DNA from: Oscillospiraceae bacterium
GTDB lineage: Bacteria; Bacillota; Clostridia; Oscillospirales; Oscillospiraceae
Assembly: GCA_015067635.1 (NCBI GenBank)
Contig: SVMA01000001.1
Coordinates: forward strand, 90,913-138,550
DNA length: 47,638 nt
Direction: 5' to 3'
This document shows positions 34,085 to 41,929 of the stretch, piece by piece (position 1 is the first letter of the stretch; each line of letters starts with the position of its first letter). Under the pieces are notes generated by a model. That model searched no databases, had not been told where the DNA came from, and saw only the letters and a program-made list of their open reading frames with translations. Both the position numbers and the translations under genes were made by a program.

Positions 34085-35449
34085 ATGATACTCAAAACGA
34101 TTTTGGCAGGAAAAACCTATATTTTCCGGGATATCAAAGAGGTTTTGGCCAAAGCCAACGAAGAAAAAACCGGTGACAAACTGGCAGGACTGGCCGCAGA
34201 ATCCGCCCAGGAGCGTATTGCCGCCAAGGTGGTGCTATCCGCCCTGACCTTGGGCGACCTGCGGGAAAATCCTGTGGTTCCCTACGAGGAGGATGAGGTC
34301 ACCCGCATCATTCAGGATGACGTTAACGAACCCACCTACAACCGCATCCGCAACTGGACGGTTTCCGAGCTTCGGGAATGGATTTTGTCAGAGCGCACCA
34401 CCGGTGCGGACATCCGGCGTATCAGCCGCGGTCTGACCTCTGAAATGGTGGCGGCAGTGGCCAAGCTGATGAGCAATCTGGACCTTATTTATGCCGCCCA
34501 AAAAATCATCGTTACCGCCCACTGCAATACCACCATCGGTCTGCCCGGCACCCTTTCCTGCCGTCTGCAGCCGAATCACACCACCGATGACCCGGAGGGC
34601 ATCACCGCTTCCGTACTGGAAGGGCTAAGCTTTGGTGCCGGTGATGCCGTGATCGGTCTGAATCCTGTCACCGATTCTCCGGAACAGGTGGGAAAAGTTC
34701 TCCGCCGTTTTCAAGAGATCAAGGAGCATTGGGCCATCCCCACGCAGATTTGTGTGTTGGCACACGTCACCGCACAGATGAAGGCTGTCCGTGACGGCGC
34801 ACCCTGCGATTTGATTTTCCAATCCATTGCGGGGTCAGAAAAGGGAAATGCCGCCTTTGGCTTCAACGCAGATACCATCGCCGAGGCAAGGGAGCTGCTT
34901 TTGCATCAGGGTACCGCAGAAGGTCCTGACGTAATGTATTTTGAAACCGGTCAGGGTTCGGAACTGAGCAGCAATGCCCATCATGGGGCTGACCAGGTGA
35001 CCATGGAGGCCCGTTGCTACGGCTTTGCCAAGCGGTTTCATCCCTTTTTGGTCAATACGGTGGTGGGCTTTATCGGACCGGAGTATCTGTACGATGCCCG
35101 GCAGGTCACCCGCGCAGGTCTTGAGGATCATTTTATGGGCAAGCTCACCGGCATTTCCATGGGCTGTGACTGCTGTTACACCAATCACATGAAGGCCGAC
35201 CAGAATGATATTGAAAATCTTGCGGCCCTGCTGACCATGGCCGGCTGCAATTACTTTATGGGCATCCCCCACGGGGATGACATCATGCTCAATTATCAGA
35301 CCACCGGTTTTCGGGAAACAGCCGCCCTGCGGGAGCTCACCGGCAAGACCGCCATTCCCGAATTTCAGAAATGGCTGGAGAAAATGGGCTTTGTGGAAAA
35401 CGGCAAGCTGACCGTAAAGGCCGGTGATGGCTCGGCATTGCTGTTTTAA
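34085..35449 (+). CDS. eutB: Ethanolamine ammonia-lyase large subunit
   Basis: EutB with EutC and adenosylcobalamin splits ethanolamine into acetaldehyde and ammonia. The 454-residue length is normal and the TIM-barrel sequence is highly conserved: CNTTIGLPGTLSCRLQPNHTTDDPEG (partly quoted as GTLSCRLQPNHTTDDP), GLNPVTDS, FQSIAGSEKGNAAFG, FETGQGSELSSNAHHG and MGCDCCYTNHMKADQND. SD CAGGAGG precedes ATG 34085. It lies 45 nt after eutH and 58 nt before eutC. Confidence 0.98.
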   Translation: MILKTILAGKTYIFRDIKEVLAKANEEKTGDKLAGLAAESAQERIAAKVVLSALTLGDLRENPVVPYEEDEVTRIIQDDVNEPTYNRIRNWTVSELREWILSERTTGADIRRISRGLTSEMVAAVAKLMSNLDLIYAAQKIIVTAHCNTTIGLPGTLSCRLQPNHTTDDPEGITASVLEGLSFGAGDAVIGLNPVTDSPEQVGKVLRRFQEIKEHWAIPTQICVLAHVTAQMKAVRDGAPCDLIFQSIAGSEKGNAAFGFNADTIAEARELLLHQGTAEGPDVMYFETGQGSELSSNAHHGADQVTMEARCYGFAKRFHPFLVNTVVGFIGPEYLYDARQVTRAGLEDHFMGKLTGISMGCDCCYTNHMKADQNDIENLAALLTMAGCNYFMGIPHGDDIMLNYQTTGFRETAALRELTGKTAIPEFQKWLEKMGFVENGKLTVKAGDGSALLF

Positions 35450-35451
35450 TC

Positions 35452-35469
35452 CGCTCTCTTGCGGGAGCG
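35452..35469 (+). other. Small hairpin in the eutB-eutC gap
   Basis: CGCTCTC (35452-35458) and GGGAGCG (35463-35469), loop TTGC, one G-T pair. No T-run follows, so it is not a terminator; it may stabilise eutB mRNA. Confidence 0.35.
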
Positions 35470-35507
35470 CCAAGATAACGTACAACAGTTTTCAAAGGAG
35501 GAATCCT

Positions 35508-36416
35508 GTGAACAAAGAAGAACTATCCGCAATGATCGCGGAACTACTGGCCGGAATGGGCAAAGAGCCCATGGTCAAGGGCAGTGATTACAAGCCCACT
35601 GTACCCGACCCCCAGCCGCCGGAAACCCATTTTCGCGAGGGAGATTTCGTTCCTGATATCACCGCCCTTAATCTGCGGGAGCTGTATTTGACGGAGCATC
35701 CTGCAGACGGTGAGAAATTCCGGCGCATGAAGCAGAAAACCCCCGCACGGCTAGGCTCCGGTCGGACAGGTCCGCGTTACAAAACCCTGACGATGCTTCG
35801 CTTTCGTGCCGACCACGCCGCCGCACAGGATGCGGTATGGTCAGAGCTGGAAGCTGACTTTGCCAAGACCCACGACCTGCTTCCTGCCAAGACAAAATGC
35901 AACGACAAGGAAGAATACCTTACCCGTCCGGACCTGGGTCGCTGTTTTGACGAACACAATGCCAAGGCCATCAAGGGGGTCATTGACACGCCGCCCCGGG
36001 TACAGCTGGTGGTAGGCGACGGGTTGTCCTCTGCCGCCATTGCCGCCAATGCCATGGATTGTCTTTCCGCCGTCAAGGACGGACTGAAGGCAAGGGGGAT
36101 TTCCACAGGCAAGGACATTTTCGTAAAATACTGTCGGGTGGGTGCCGGTGACGCCATTGGGGATATCACCGGCTGTGAATTGGTTTGCGTGCTGGTGGGA
36201 GAACGTCCCGGTCTGGTGACGGACAAGAGCATGTCCGCTTATATCACCTACAAGCCTTACACCGGCGTGTCCGAATCCAGCCGTACGGTGGTCAGTAACA
36301 TCCACGCTCAGGGTACGCCGGCAGTGGAAGCCGGTGCTTATATTGCCGAGCTCATCGACACGATCTTGAAGAAAAAGGTGTCCGGTGTTGGTCTCCATCT
36401 GGAGGCGGCGCAATGA
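35508..36416 (+). CDS. eutC: Ethanolamine ammonia-lyase small subunit
   Basis: EutC forms most of the cobalamin-binding interface of the lyase. The 302-residue product has VVGDGLSSAAIAANA (about 165-179), VKYCRVGAGDAIGD and a VGERPGL...SMSAYITYKP block typical of the family. The first ~20 residues (NKEELSAMIAELLAGMG) form a short amphipathic helix separated by a Pro-rich linker, a form used as an encapsulation signal. GTG 35508 follows AAAGGAGG. Its stop overlaps eutL (ATGA). Confidence 0.97.
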   Translation: MNKEELSAMIAELLAGMGKEPMVKGSDYKPTVPDPQPPETHFREGDFVPDITALNLRELYLTEHPADGEKFRRMKQKTPARLGSGRTGPRYKTLTMLRFRADHAAAQDAVWSELEADFAKTHDLLPAKTKCNDKEEYLTRPDLGRCFDEHNAKAIKGVIDTPPRVQLVVGDGLSSAAIAANAMDCLSAVKDGLKARGISTGKDIFVKYCRVGAGDAIGDITGCELVCVLVGERPGLVTDKSMSAYITYKPYTGVSESSRTVVSNIHAQGTPAVEAGAYIAELIDTILKKKVSGVGLHLEAAQ

Positions 36417-37036
36417 TCCCCGTAAATATTCTGGCGATACGGTATCTGCCCGGAGCTGACCCGGGTCTGTCTCAGGCCTTGGGCGCACCGGCAGGACATC
36501 CCAGCCTGGGACTGCTGACCACGGACTGCGACGACGCCACCTATATTGCTCTGGATGCCGCCACCAAAGCCGCAGATGTGGAGGTGGCGTATGCCCGAAG
36601 CTTTTATGCCGGAGCCGCAAATGCATCCACCCCCAACGCCGGCGAAGTCATCGGCATTTTGGCCGGGGTCAGTCCCGAGGCCATGCGAAGCGGCATGGAT
36701 GCCGCCATCGGTGCACTGCAGCATTTGGGCTTTGAAGAAAGCAACGGTGTGCCCTATCTTGCCCATACTGTCAGTTCTGTGGGTTCCTTTCTTTCCAAGG
36801 AAGCCTCTGTTCCCTTAGGCAGTGCCCTTGCCTATCTGATTGCACCGCCCTTGGAGGGAATGTATGCCATGGATGCGGCATTAAAGGCCGCAGATGTAAA
36901 GTTATGTAAACTGTATGCGCCGCCCAGCGAAACCAATTTTGGCGGTGGTCTGGTGTCGGGCACCCAAAGTGCCTGTGCAGCCGCCTGTGCCGCCTTTGCA
37001 GACGCTGTAAAAGAAGTGGCACAACGGCCCTGTTAA
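36413..37036 (+). CDS. eutL: Trimeric tandem-BMC shell protein EutL
   Basis: EutL is a BMC-T protein; each chain carries two BMC folds and trimers form gated facet tiles. The 207-residue product has SLGLLTTDCDDATYIALDAATKAADVEV (quoted as LGLLTTDCDD and ALDAATKAADVEV) and a second half with PLEGMYAMDAALKAADVKL, the expected internal repeat. The length is close to other EutL proteins (about 215-220). It is followed by a 232-nt repeat-filled gap before eutE. Confidence 0.95.
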   Translation: MIPVNILAIRYLPGADPGLSQALGAPAGHPSLGLLTTDCDDATYIALDAATKAADVEVAYARSFYAGAANASTPNAGEVIGILAGVSPEAMRSGMDAAIGALQHLGFEESNGVPYLAHTVSSVGSFLSKEASVPLGSALAYLIAPPLEGMYAMDAALKAADVKLCKLYAPPSETNFGGGLVSGTQSACAAACAAFADAVKEVAQRPC

Positions 37037-37037
37037 A

Positions 37038-37250
37038 AAATCCGCTTGCCTCTCCCTTTGGGAAAGCTAAGGGGTGCCGACGAGCACTGTCATTGCGAAC
37101 CAGTGACCGATGTCACTGGTGTGGCAATCCGCATCCCCTGCCGCCATAGGCGGCGCAGTCACGCAAAATTTAATTCGTTCTGCCGCACTGCGTGCGGGGT
37201 TTCCCCTCATCCGCCTCGCTAACGCTCGGCACCTTCCTCCAGGGGAAGGC
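37038..37250. repeat. Composite intergenic repeat between eutL and eutE
   Basis: The 232-nt gap holds no credible gene. It contains a TGTCATTGCGAA-type core (37088-37132) with a perfect 9-bp inverted repeat, ACCAGTGAC (37099-37107) and GTCACTGGT (37112-37120), then GCCGCC/GGCGGC, a CAGTCACGC phrase shared with the grpE-dnaK repeat, a CCGCACTGCGTGCGG dyad and CCTTCC-type arms near 37232-37250. It appears inserted within an otherwise compact operon. Confidence 0.7.
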
Positions 37251-37268
37251 ATAAAAGGAGTTGAAAAT

Positions 37269-38702
37269 TTGGAATTTGACAAAGACTTAGCCGCACGGCA
37301 GGAAGCACGGCTTCTCTGCCGGCAGGCTGAAAAAGCACAAGCCCAATTACAAACCTTTTCCCAGGCAAAGCTGGATGCCATCGTAGAAAACATTGCCAAA
37401 AAATTTGCCGCATCCGCAGAGGAATTGGCACAGCTTGCCGTCACAGAAACCGGCTTCGGCAATGCTGCGGACAAGGCGGTAAAAAACCGCTTTGCCTCAG
37501 AAACTGTGGCCGCCGCAGTACGGGATATGAAAACCGTAGGGATTTTGCGGGAGCTTCCCGAAAAACGGCTGTGGGAAATCGGTGTTCCGGTGGGCTTGAT
37601 TGCCGCCATCGTCCCCAGCACCAATCCCACCTCAACGGTCTGTTATAAAGCCATCATCGCCATAAAAAGCGGTAATGCTCTGGTATTTTCTCCCCATCCG
37701 AAGGCGTTGAACTGTACTCTGCGTGCGGCACAAATCATTTCTGCCGCTGCCGTGGAAGCCGGTGCGCCGGCAGGAACTGTCGGCTGTCTGAGTATGGCCT
37801 CCATGGCCGGCTGTCAGGAGCTGATGGGCGCGCCGGAGGTGCGGCTGATTTTGGCGACGGGCGGTCCGGCAATGGTCAGATCTGCCTATTCCTCCGGCAA
37901 GCCTGCCATTGGTGTAGGTGCCGGCAACGGTCCGGCATATATCCATCACTCCGCAGATATCTCCCGGGCGCTTGCATGTATCGCCAAATCAAAAACCTTC
38001 GATTTCGGTACGGTTTGTGCCTCGGAGCAAAGCATCATCGTGGAAAGCTCCATGGAGCAGGCGGTACGTCAGGAGGGACAACGGCAGGGCTTCTATTTTA
38101 TGTCAACCGAAGAGGCCGGAAGGCTTGCCAAGCTGCTCTTCCGCCCCACCGGCTCATTAAATCCGGAAATCGTAGGAAAAAACGCAGAATTTTTGGCAAA
38201 AAAGGCCGGATTCTCTGTGCCGGCAAACACCCGTGTGCTGGTTGCACGGGAGCAGGAAGCCGGTCCTACCCGTCCCTATTCCATGGAAAAGCTGTGTCCG
38301 GTGCTGGCATTTTTTGTTATGGACAGTGAGGATGCCATATTGGAAAAGGCCATTGAGGTGCTGACCCACGAGGGTGCGGGACACACCTTTGCCATCCATG
38401 CACAGGACCGCGCCGTGGTGGAAAAATTTGCTCTGCAAATTCCCGTTTCCCGCTTTTTGGTAAATACACCGGCGGCCTTGGGTGGTATTGGTTCCACCAC
38501 CGCCCTGTTCCCTGCACTGACCTTGGGTTGCGGTGCTGTGGGCGGCAGTGCTTCGTCCAATAATATTTCTCCCCTTGATCTCATCAATATCCGTCGGGTC
38601 GCTTGGGATACAGAAGTCAACTGCGTTTCCAAAGGTCCCGATGTGGAGTTGGTGGAGCTTTTGACAGAGAAGCTCCTGGCCCGTCTGAACGGCAAATTAT
38701 AA
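37269..38702 (+). CDS. eutE: Acetaldehyde dehydrogenase (acylating) EutE
   Basis: EutE oxidises acetaldehyde with CoA and NAD to acetyl-CoA. The 477-residue product starts at TTG 37269, with AAGGAG at 37255-37260; the frame continues upstream but only through repeat DNA. Seen motifs are PVGLIAAIVPSTNPTST near 112, GAGNGPAYI, and the catalytic cysteine block FGTVCASEQS near 245. The N-terminal helix DLAARQEARLLCRQAEKAQ corresponds to that of clostridial acylating dehydrogenases; no separate encapsulation peptide is obvious. Confidence 0.95.
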   Translation: MEFDKDLAARQEARLLCRQAEKAQAQLQTFSQAKLDAIVENIAKKFAASAEELAQLAVTETGFGNAADKAVKNRFASETVAAAVRDMKTVGILRELPEKRLWEIGVPVGLIAAIVPSTNPTSTVCYKAIIAIKSGNALVFSPHPKALNCTLRAAQIISAAAVEAGAPAGTVGCLSMASMAGCQELMGAPEVRLILATGGPAMVRSAYSSGKPAIGVGAGNGPAYIHHSADISRALACIAKSKTFDFGTVCASEQSIIVESSMEQAVRQEGQRQGFYFMSTEEAGRLAKLLFRPTGSLNPEIVGKNAEFLAKKAGFSVPANTRVLVAREQEAGPTRPYSMEKLCPVLAFFVMDSEDAILEKAIEVLTHEGAGHTFAIHAQDRAVVEKFALQIPVSRFLVNTPAALGGIGSTTALFPALTLGCGAVGGSASSNNISPLDLINIRRVAWDTEVNCVSKGPDVELVELLTEKLLARLNGKL

Positions 38703-38747
38703 TCTTTCTTCTCCACTTCAACAATTATTTTGAAAGGAATATGAAAA

Positions 38748-39047
38748 ATGGATACAAATTCTTTGGGCATGATCGAAACAAAAGGACTGGTAGGTGCCAT
38801 TGAGGCCGCAGATGCCATGGTCAAATCCGCGAATGTACAGCTGGTAGGCAAGGAACAGGTGGGCGGCGGTCTGGTGACTGTCATGGTGCGCGGTGATGTG
38901 GGCGCGGTCAAGGCCGCCACAGATGCCGGTGCCGCTGCCGCAGAAAAGGTTGGCGAACTGGTTTCCGTCCATGTAATCGCCCGTCCTCACACCGAGGTGG
39001 ATGCCATTCTCCCCACCAAGCGCAGCACACCCAATCCTAAGCAGTAA
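38748..39047 (+). CDS. eutM: Hexameric BMC-domain shell protein (EutM/PduA type)
   Basis: BMC-H proteins tile the facets of the shell. The 99-residue protein reads [21 protein letters not shown] near the start (quoted as [18 protein letters not shown]), [21 protein letters not shown] in the middle and [14 protein letters not shown] at the end, all classic for EutM/PduA. It is the only single-domain BMC-H gene in the cluster. AAAGGAA lies before ATG 38748, and its stop TAATG overlaps eutT by one base. Confidence 0.96.
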   Translation: MDTNSLGMIETKGLVGAIEAADAMVKSANVQLVGKEQVGGGLVTVMVRGDVGAVKAATDAGAAAAEKVGELVSVHVIARPHTEVDAILPTKRSTPNPKQ

Positions 39048-39745
39048 TGCTCTACACCGAAGAAAATGTTCGGGATAATCTGAGAAACCGGGATGGAAAA
39101 CGGGTCTTTTTTCTGGAAAAAGGGGATCAGCTAACCTCCGCCGCCCGGGATTTTCTTACCCGGGAGCGAATTCCCATTCTTCCCGCTGAGCAGGCAAAAA
39201 TCCACACCTATCGCCTGCTTAACGGTGGCTTTTTGTCCGAGAAACCGGAGCAAATGACCCATCTGCACGGGGATGTTTTGGTGCTGAAAACCCATCCGCG
39301 GATTCTTTTTCGGGGGGCTATGGACACGCTGGAAGCGGAAATAATGTTATGTCAGCTTATCGCAGAGGAAAAGACCCGCGCTTCTCTGACGGAAATCCTA
39401 TCCTTCACCCGTTTGCTTCTCCGATGCGAGGTGCTCAACGAGCCCGTTCCAGGAGAAACCCTCTGCGGACTGACTAATGAGGAATTGCGCAGGCATTCTC
39501 ATTTCCCGCAGGATTACTACGGACAGCCGCATTTTATGCCGGAAGCAACGGATGGAGAGGTCATTGTCCGGCTGAACCGTTGCCGATGTGCCTGTCGGGA
39601 AGCGGAATTGCGGGCAGTCGCCGCCTTTCTGGATGCCGAGGGGAATCCCACCCGCGGGGACCTGCTGCAGGCCATGAACCGGCTGAGCAGTATGCTGTAT
39701 ATCCTTATGATCCGCTGTAAAAAGGATCTGTCCGCACGCAGGTAA
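39047..39745 (+). CDS. eutT: Ethanolamine-utilisation cobalamin adenosyltransferase EutT
   Basis: EutT adenosylates cob(I)alamin to make the lyase cofactor. The 232-residue product has THLHGDVLVLKTHPRILFRG (from about 70, quoted as LKTHPRILFRG), a DTLEAEIMLCQL helix, and a C-terminal helical block CREAELRAVAAFLD and NRLSSMLYILMIRCK. The metal-binding CCxxC motif of enterobacterial EutT is not present; the only cysteine cluster is RCRCAC near residue 183, so it fits the Firmicutes-type enzymes better. It closes the eut cluster before a terminator. Confidence 0.85.
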   Translation: MLYTEENVRDNLRNRDGKRVFFLEKGDQLTSAARDFLTRERIPILPAEQAKIHTYRLLNGGFLSEKPEQMTHLHGDVLVLKTHPRILFRGAMDTLEAEIMLCQLIAEEKTRASLTEILSFTRLLLRCEVLNEPVPGETLCGLTNEELRRHSHFPQDYYGQPHFMPEATDGEVIVRLNRCRCACREAELRAVAAFLDAEGNPTRGDLLQAMNRLSSMLYILMIRCKKDLSARR

Positions 39746-39753
39746 AAGAAATG

Positions 39754-39788
39754 CAGGGGCGACCAATGGTCGCCCCTGTGGGTTTTCT
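39754..39788. terminator. Bidirectional terminator between eutT and the hisS-linked gene
   Basis: CAGGGGCGACC (39754-39764) with GGTCGCCCCTG (39768-39778), perfect 11-bp stem, loop AAT; the plus side continues TGGGTTTTC and the minus side CATTTCTTTTA. Confidence 0.8.
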
Positions 39789-39796
39789 TATTTCCT

Positions 39797-40081
39797 TTAT
39801 CCGCAATAATATCCTGCTGAGAGCAGGCGCTGCAAAGCGGTATTGGCTTCTTCGTCGGTAAACAGCCCGGTGAATCGCTTATCGGTCGCCAAAGCCTCCA
39901 GACTGAATTCCAAATGCTTTTTCTCTGCCAGCAGGAAAAATCCGTCACTTTCCCGATGACCGCTTAGACAGCGATGAGCCGTTTTCATAGCGTCAGCCTT
40001 TTCCACAGGACGCATCCGCACCCCAAGCTCCAGGGCCGCGGCACGGGCCTGTTCCCATGCGACGATAAATTTTTCTTCCAT
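39797..40081 (-). CDS. Hypothetical 94-residue protein coupled to hisS
   Basis: I do not recognise this protein. It is soluble, helix-rich by inspection and mildly acidic/basic mixed, with segments AWEQARAAALELGVRM (8-23), GFFLLAEKKHLEFSLEAL (about 47-64) and EEANTALQRLLSAGYY (77-92). The ATG begins one base after the hisS stop (TAG-A-ATG), implying translational coupling on the same transcript. Being real is supported by that junction and by ordinary codon use; its role is unknown. Confidence 0.65.
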   Translation of the reverse strand: MEEKFIVAWEQARAAALELGVRMRPVEKADAMKTAHRCLSGHRESDGFFLLAEKKHLEFSLEALATDKRFTGLFTDEEANTALQRLLSAGYYCG

Positions 40082-40082
40082 T

Positions 40083-41438
40083 CTATTTCTCCAAAATAAG
40101 AGGCGCGTTGTTGGCTGTCAATGCAGACAGAATGTACGCGGCCGCCTCTTCCGGTGTCAACAGCTCCTGCTGACCGGTCTGCATATTTTTTACGGTACAT
40201 TTTCCTGCGGCAAGCTCATCCTCGCCCAACAGCACCGCAAAGGGTACGCCAATTTTGTCTGCGTATGCCATTTTCTGCTTGAACTTTTTCTGTTCGCCAT
40301 ACAGCTGTACCTTCAGACCGTTACTGCGCAGGCTTTCCGCCAGCGAAATTGCACAGGCGGCATCTGCCGTCATGGGAAGTACCAGGGCATCACAGGGAGC
40401 AGTGGGCAAATTGGGGTTCAGCAGACCCTGCTCGTCCAACACATAGAACAGTCGGGTCAGGCCGATGGAAATACCCACTCCGGGCAAGGCCTTATCAATA
40501 TAGTAGCCTGCCAGATTATCGTACCGACCGCCGGAGCAGACAGAACCGATCTCCGGATGATCCAGAAGTGTGGTTTCGTAAACGGTTCCGGTGTAGTAAT
40601 CCAGACCACGGGCAATGGTCAGATCCACCGCAAAATTCTCCTCTGGCACGCCAAAGGCCGCCAAATTTACCGTGACCGCCTTCAATTCCTCAAGACCCAG
40701 GTCGAACAGCTCGTTCTTTCCTGCATAGCCCTCCAAAGCGGAAAGCACCTGGGCATTGGTACCGCGGATGGCGATGAATTTCAAAATTTCATCCGCCTGC
40801 AACTCGGTCAGGCCGCAGTCCTCCAGCAGGATCTTCTTTACCTTTTCCGGACCGATCTTGTCCAGCTTGTCCACCGTACGCATAATGTCGCCGGATTTTT
40901 TCGCCAGCTCCAGCATTGCGTAAAAGCCTGTGAGGATCTTCCGGTTGTTCACACGAATCTGGAACCGCTTCAAGCCGAAGCCGCGGAATACCTTATAGAT
41001 AATGGCGGGAATTTCCGCCTCATTGAGAATGTCCAGCTTGCCGTCACCGATAATGTCGATATCCGCCTGATAGAATTCCCTGAAGCGACCGCGCTGAGCC
41101 CGTTCTCCCCGATAAACCTTGCTGATCTGATACCGGCGGAAGGGGAAGGTCAGCTCATTGTAATGCAGAGCCACGTATTTTGCCAGAGGTACAGTCAGAT
41201 CGAAGCGCAATGCCAGATCGCTGTCGCCCTTCTGGAAACGGTAAATCTGCTTTTCTGTTTCGCCGCCGCCCTTTGCCAGCAGGATCTGCGCGTCCTCAAT
41301 GGCAGGGGTATCCAGCGGAGCAAAGCCGTAGCTGCTGTAAGTATCCCGCAAAACCGACATCAGCCGTTCAAACTGCGTTTGCTTTCCGGGCAGCAATTCC
41401 ATAAAACCGGACAAAGTCCGGGGTTTGATAATATCCAT
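40083..41438 (-). CDS. hisS: Histidyl-tRNA synthetase
   Basis: HisRS charges tRNA-His. The 451-residue class II synthetase has motif 2 around YRGERAQRGRFREFYQADIDIIG (quoted as FREFYQADID), the histidine A signature ARGLDYYTGTVYE near 270, and motif 3 with GVGISIGLTRL near 321, followed by a C-terminal anticodon-binding domain. No T-box was seen in the 56-nt gap upstream. It is followed by a small coupled gene; upstream is an mgsA-like gene with its own terminator. Confidence 0.96.
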   Translation of the reverse strand: MDIIKPRTLSGFMELLPGKQTQFERLMSVLRDTYSSYGFAPLDTPAIEDAQILLAKGGGETEKQIYRFQKGDSDLALRFDLTVPLAKYVALHYNELTFPFRRYQISKVYRGERAQRGRFREFYQADIDIIGDGKLDILNEAEIPAIIYKVFRGFGLKRFQIRVNNRKILTGFYAMLELAKKSGDIMRTVDKLDKIGPEKVKKILLEDCGLTELQADEILKFIAIRGTNAQVLSALEGYAGKNELFDLGLEELKAVTVNLAAFGVPEENFAVDLTIARGLDYYTGTVYETTLLDHPEIGSVCSGGRYDNLAGYYIDKALPGVGISIGLTRLFYVLDEQGLLNPNLPTAPCDALVLPMTADAACAISLAESLRSNGLKVQLYGEQKKFKQKMAYADKIGVPFAVLLGEDELAAGKCTVKNMQTGQQELLTPEEAAAYILSALTANNAPLILEK

Positions 41439-41452
41439 TTTTTCATTCCTTT

Positions 41453-41485
41453 CTAAAGAAAACCGCCCGCCAAGGGGACGGGCGG
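41453..41485 (-). terminator. Terminator after the minD-mgsA-like run
   Basis: On the minus strand CCGCCCG and CGGGCGG (41463-41469 / 41479-41485) with a 9-nt loop are followed by TTTTCTTTAG. Confidence 0.78.
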
Positions 41486-41494
41486 CAGTAATTC

Positions 41495-41908
41495 TCAGAA
41501 CTTGGGCTTGGTGTATAACACGTCACGCCAATCCAAATCTCCCCGTTGCAGACCCATGATCAGCATTTCGGCAGAAGCCAGATTGGTGGCAATCGGCACA
41601 TTGTGCTTATCACAGAAACGGATGGTTTCGATCATTTGCGCGTCATCCCAGGGCTCGGTGGTATTCGGATCGGCAAACAAAAGCACCAGATCGATTTCAT
41701 TATACGCAATCCGCGCGTTAATCTGCTGATGACCGCCCTGCTTATGGCTCAGCAGCAGTGTAATTGGCAGACCGGTGTTATCGGAGATCAGCCGGCCGGT
41801 TGTCGCTGTGGCAAACAGATTATGCCGATACAGCACACTCTTATATGCTGTGCAAAACTGCACCATAAGTTCCTTTTTCTTATCATGTGCCAAAAATGCT
41901 ATATTCAT
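41495..41908 (-). CDS. Methylglyoxal synthase-like protein with altered catalytic residues
   Basis: The 137-residue product has the methylglyoxal synthase fold pattern: IAFLAHDKKKELM at the start, TATTGRLISDNTGLP (34-48), IDLVLLFADP and VPIATNLASAEMLI. MgsA normally makes methylglyoxal from dihydroxyacetone phosphate using Asp in GGDQQ and a His/Asp pair after the FxDP motif. Here GGDQQ is GGHQQ (His60), the PHxPD histidine is Trp87 and the following Asp is Ala90. The phosphate-binding N-terminal part remains. It may be inactive, have other chemistry or bind phosphometabolites. It follows minD by 21 nt, the usual clostridial neighbour. Confidence 0.75.
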   Translation of the reverse strand: MNIAFLAHDKKKELMVQFCTAYKSVLYRHNLFATATTGRLISDNTGLPITLLLSHKQGGHQQINARIAYNEIDLVLLFADPNTTEPWDDAQMIETIRFCDKHNVPIATNLASAEMLIMGLQRGDLDWRDVLYTKPKF

Positions 41909-41929
41909 AAAGAGCTTCTCCTTTAATCC

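Noticed and set aside
37110..37268. N-terminal extension of eutE
   Set aside because: Encoded entirely by repeat DNA with no SD at its start; the TTG at 37269 has AAGGAG and aligns with the family N-terminus.
41439..41494. T-box leader for hisS
   Set aside because: The gap is 56 nt and mostly taken by the terminator of the upstream gene; no T-box sequence.
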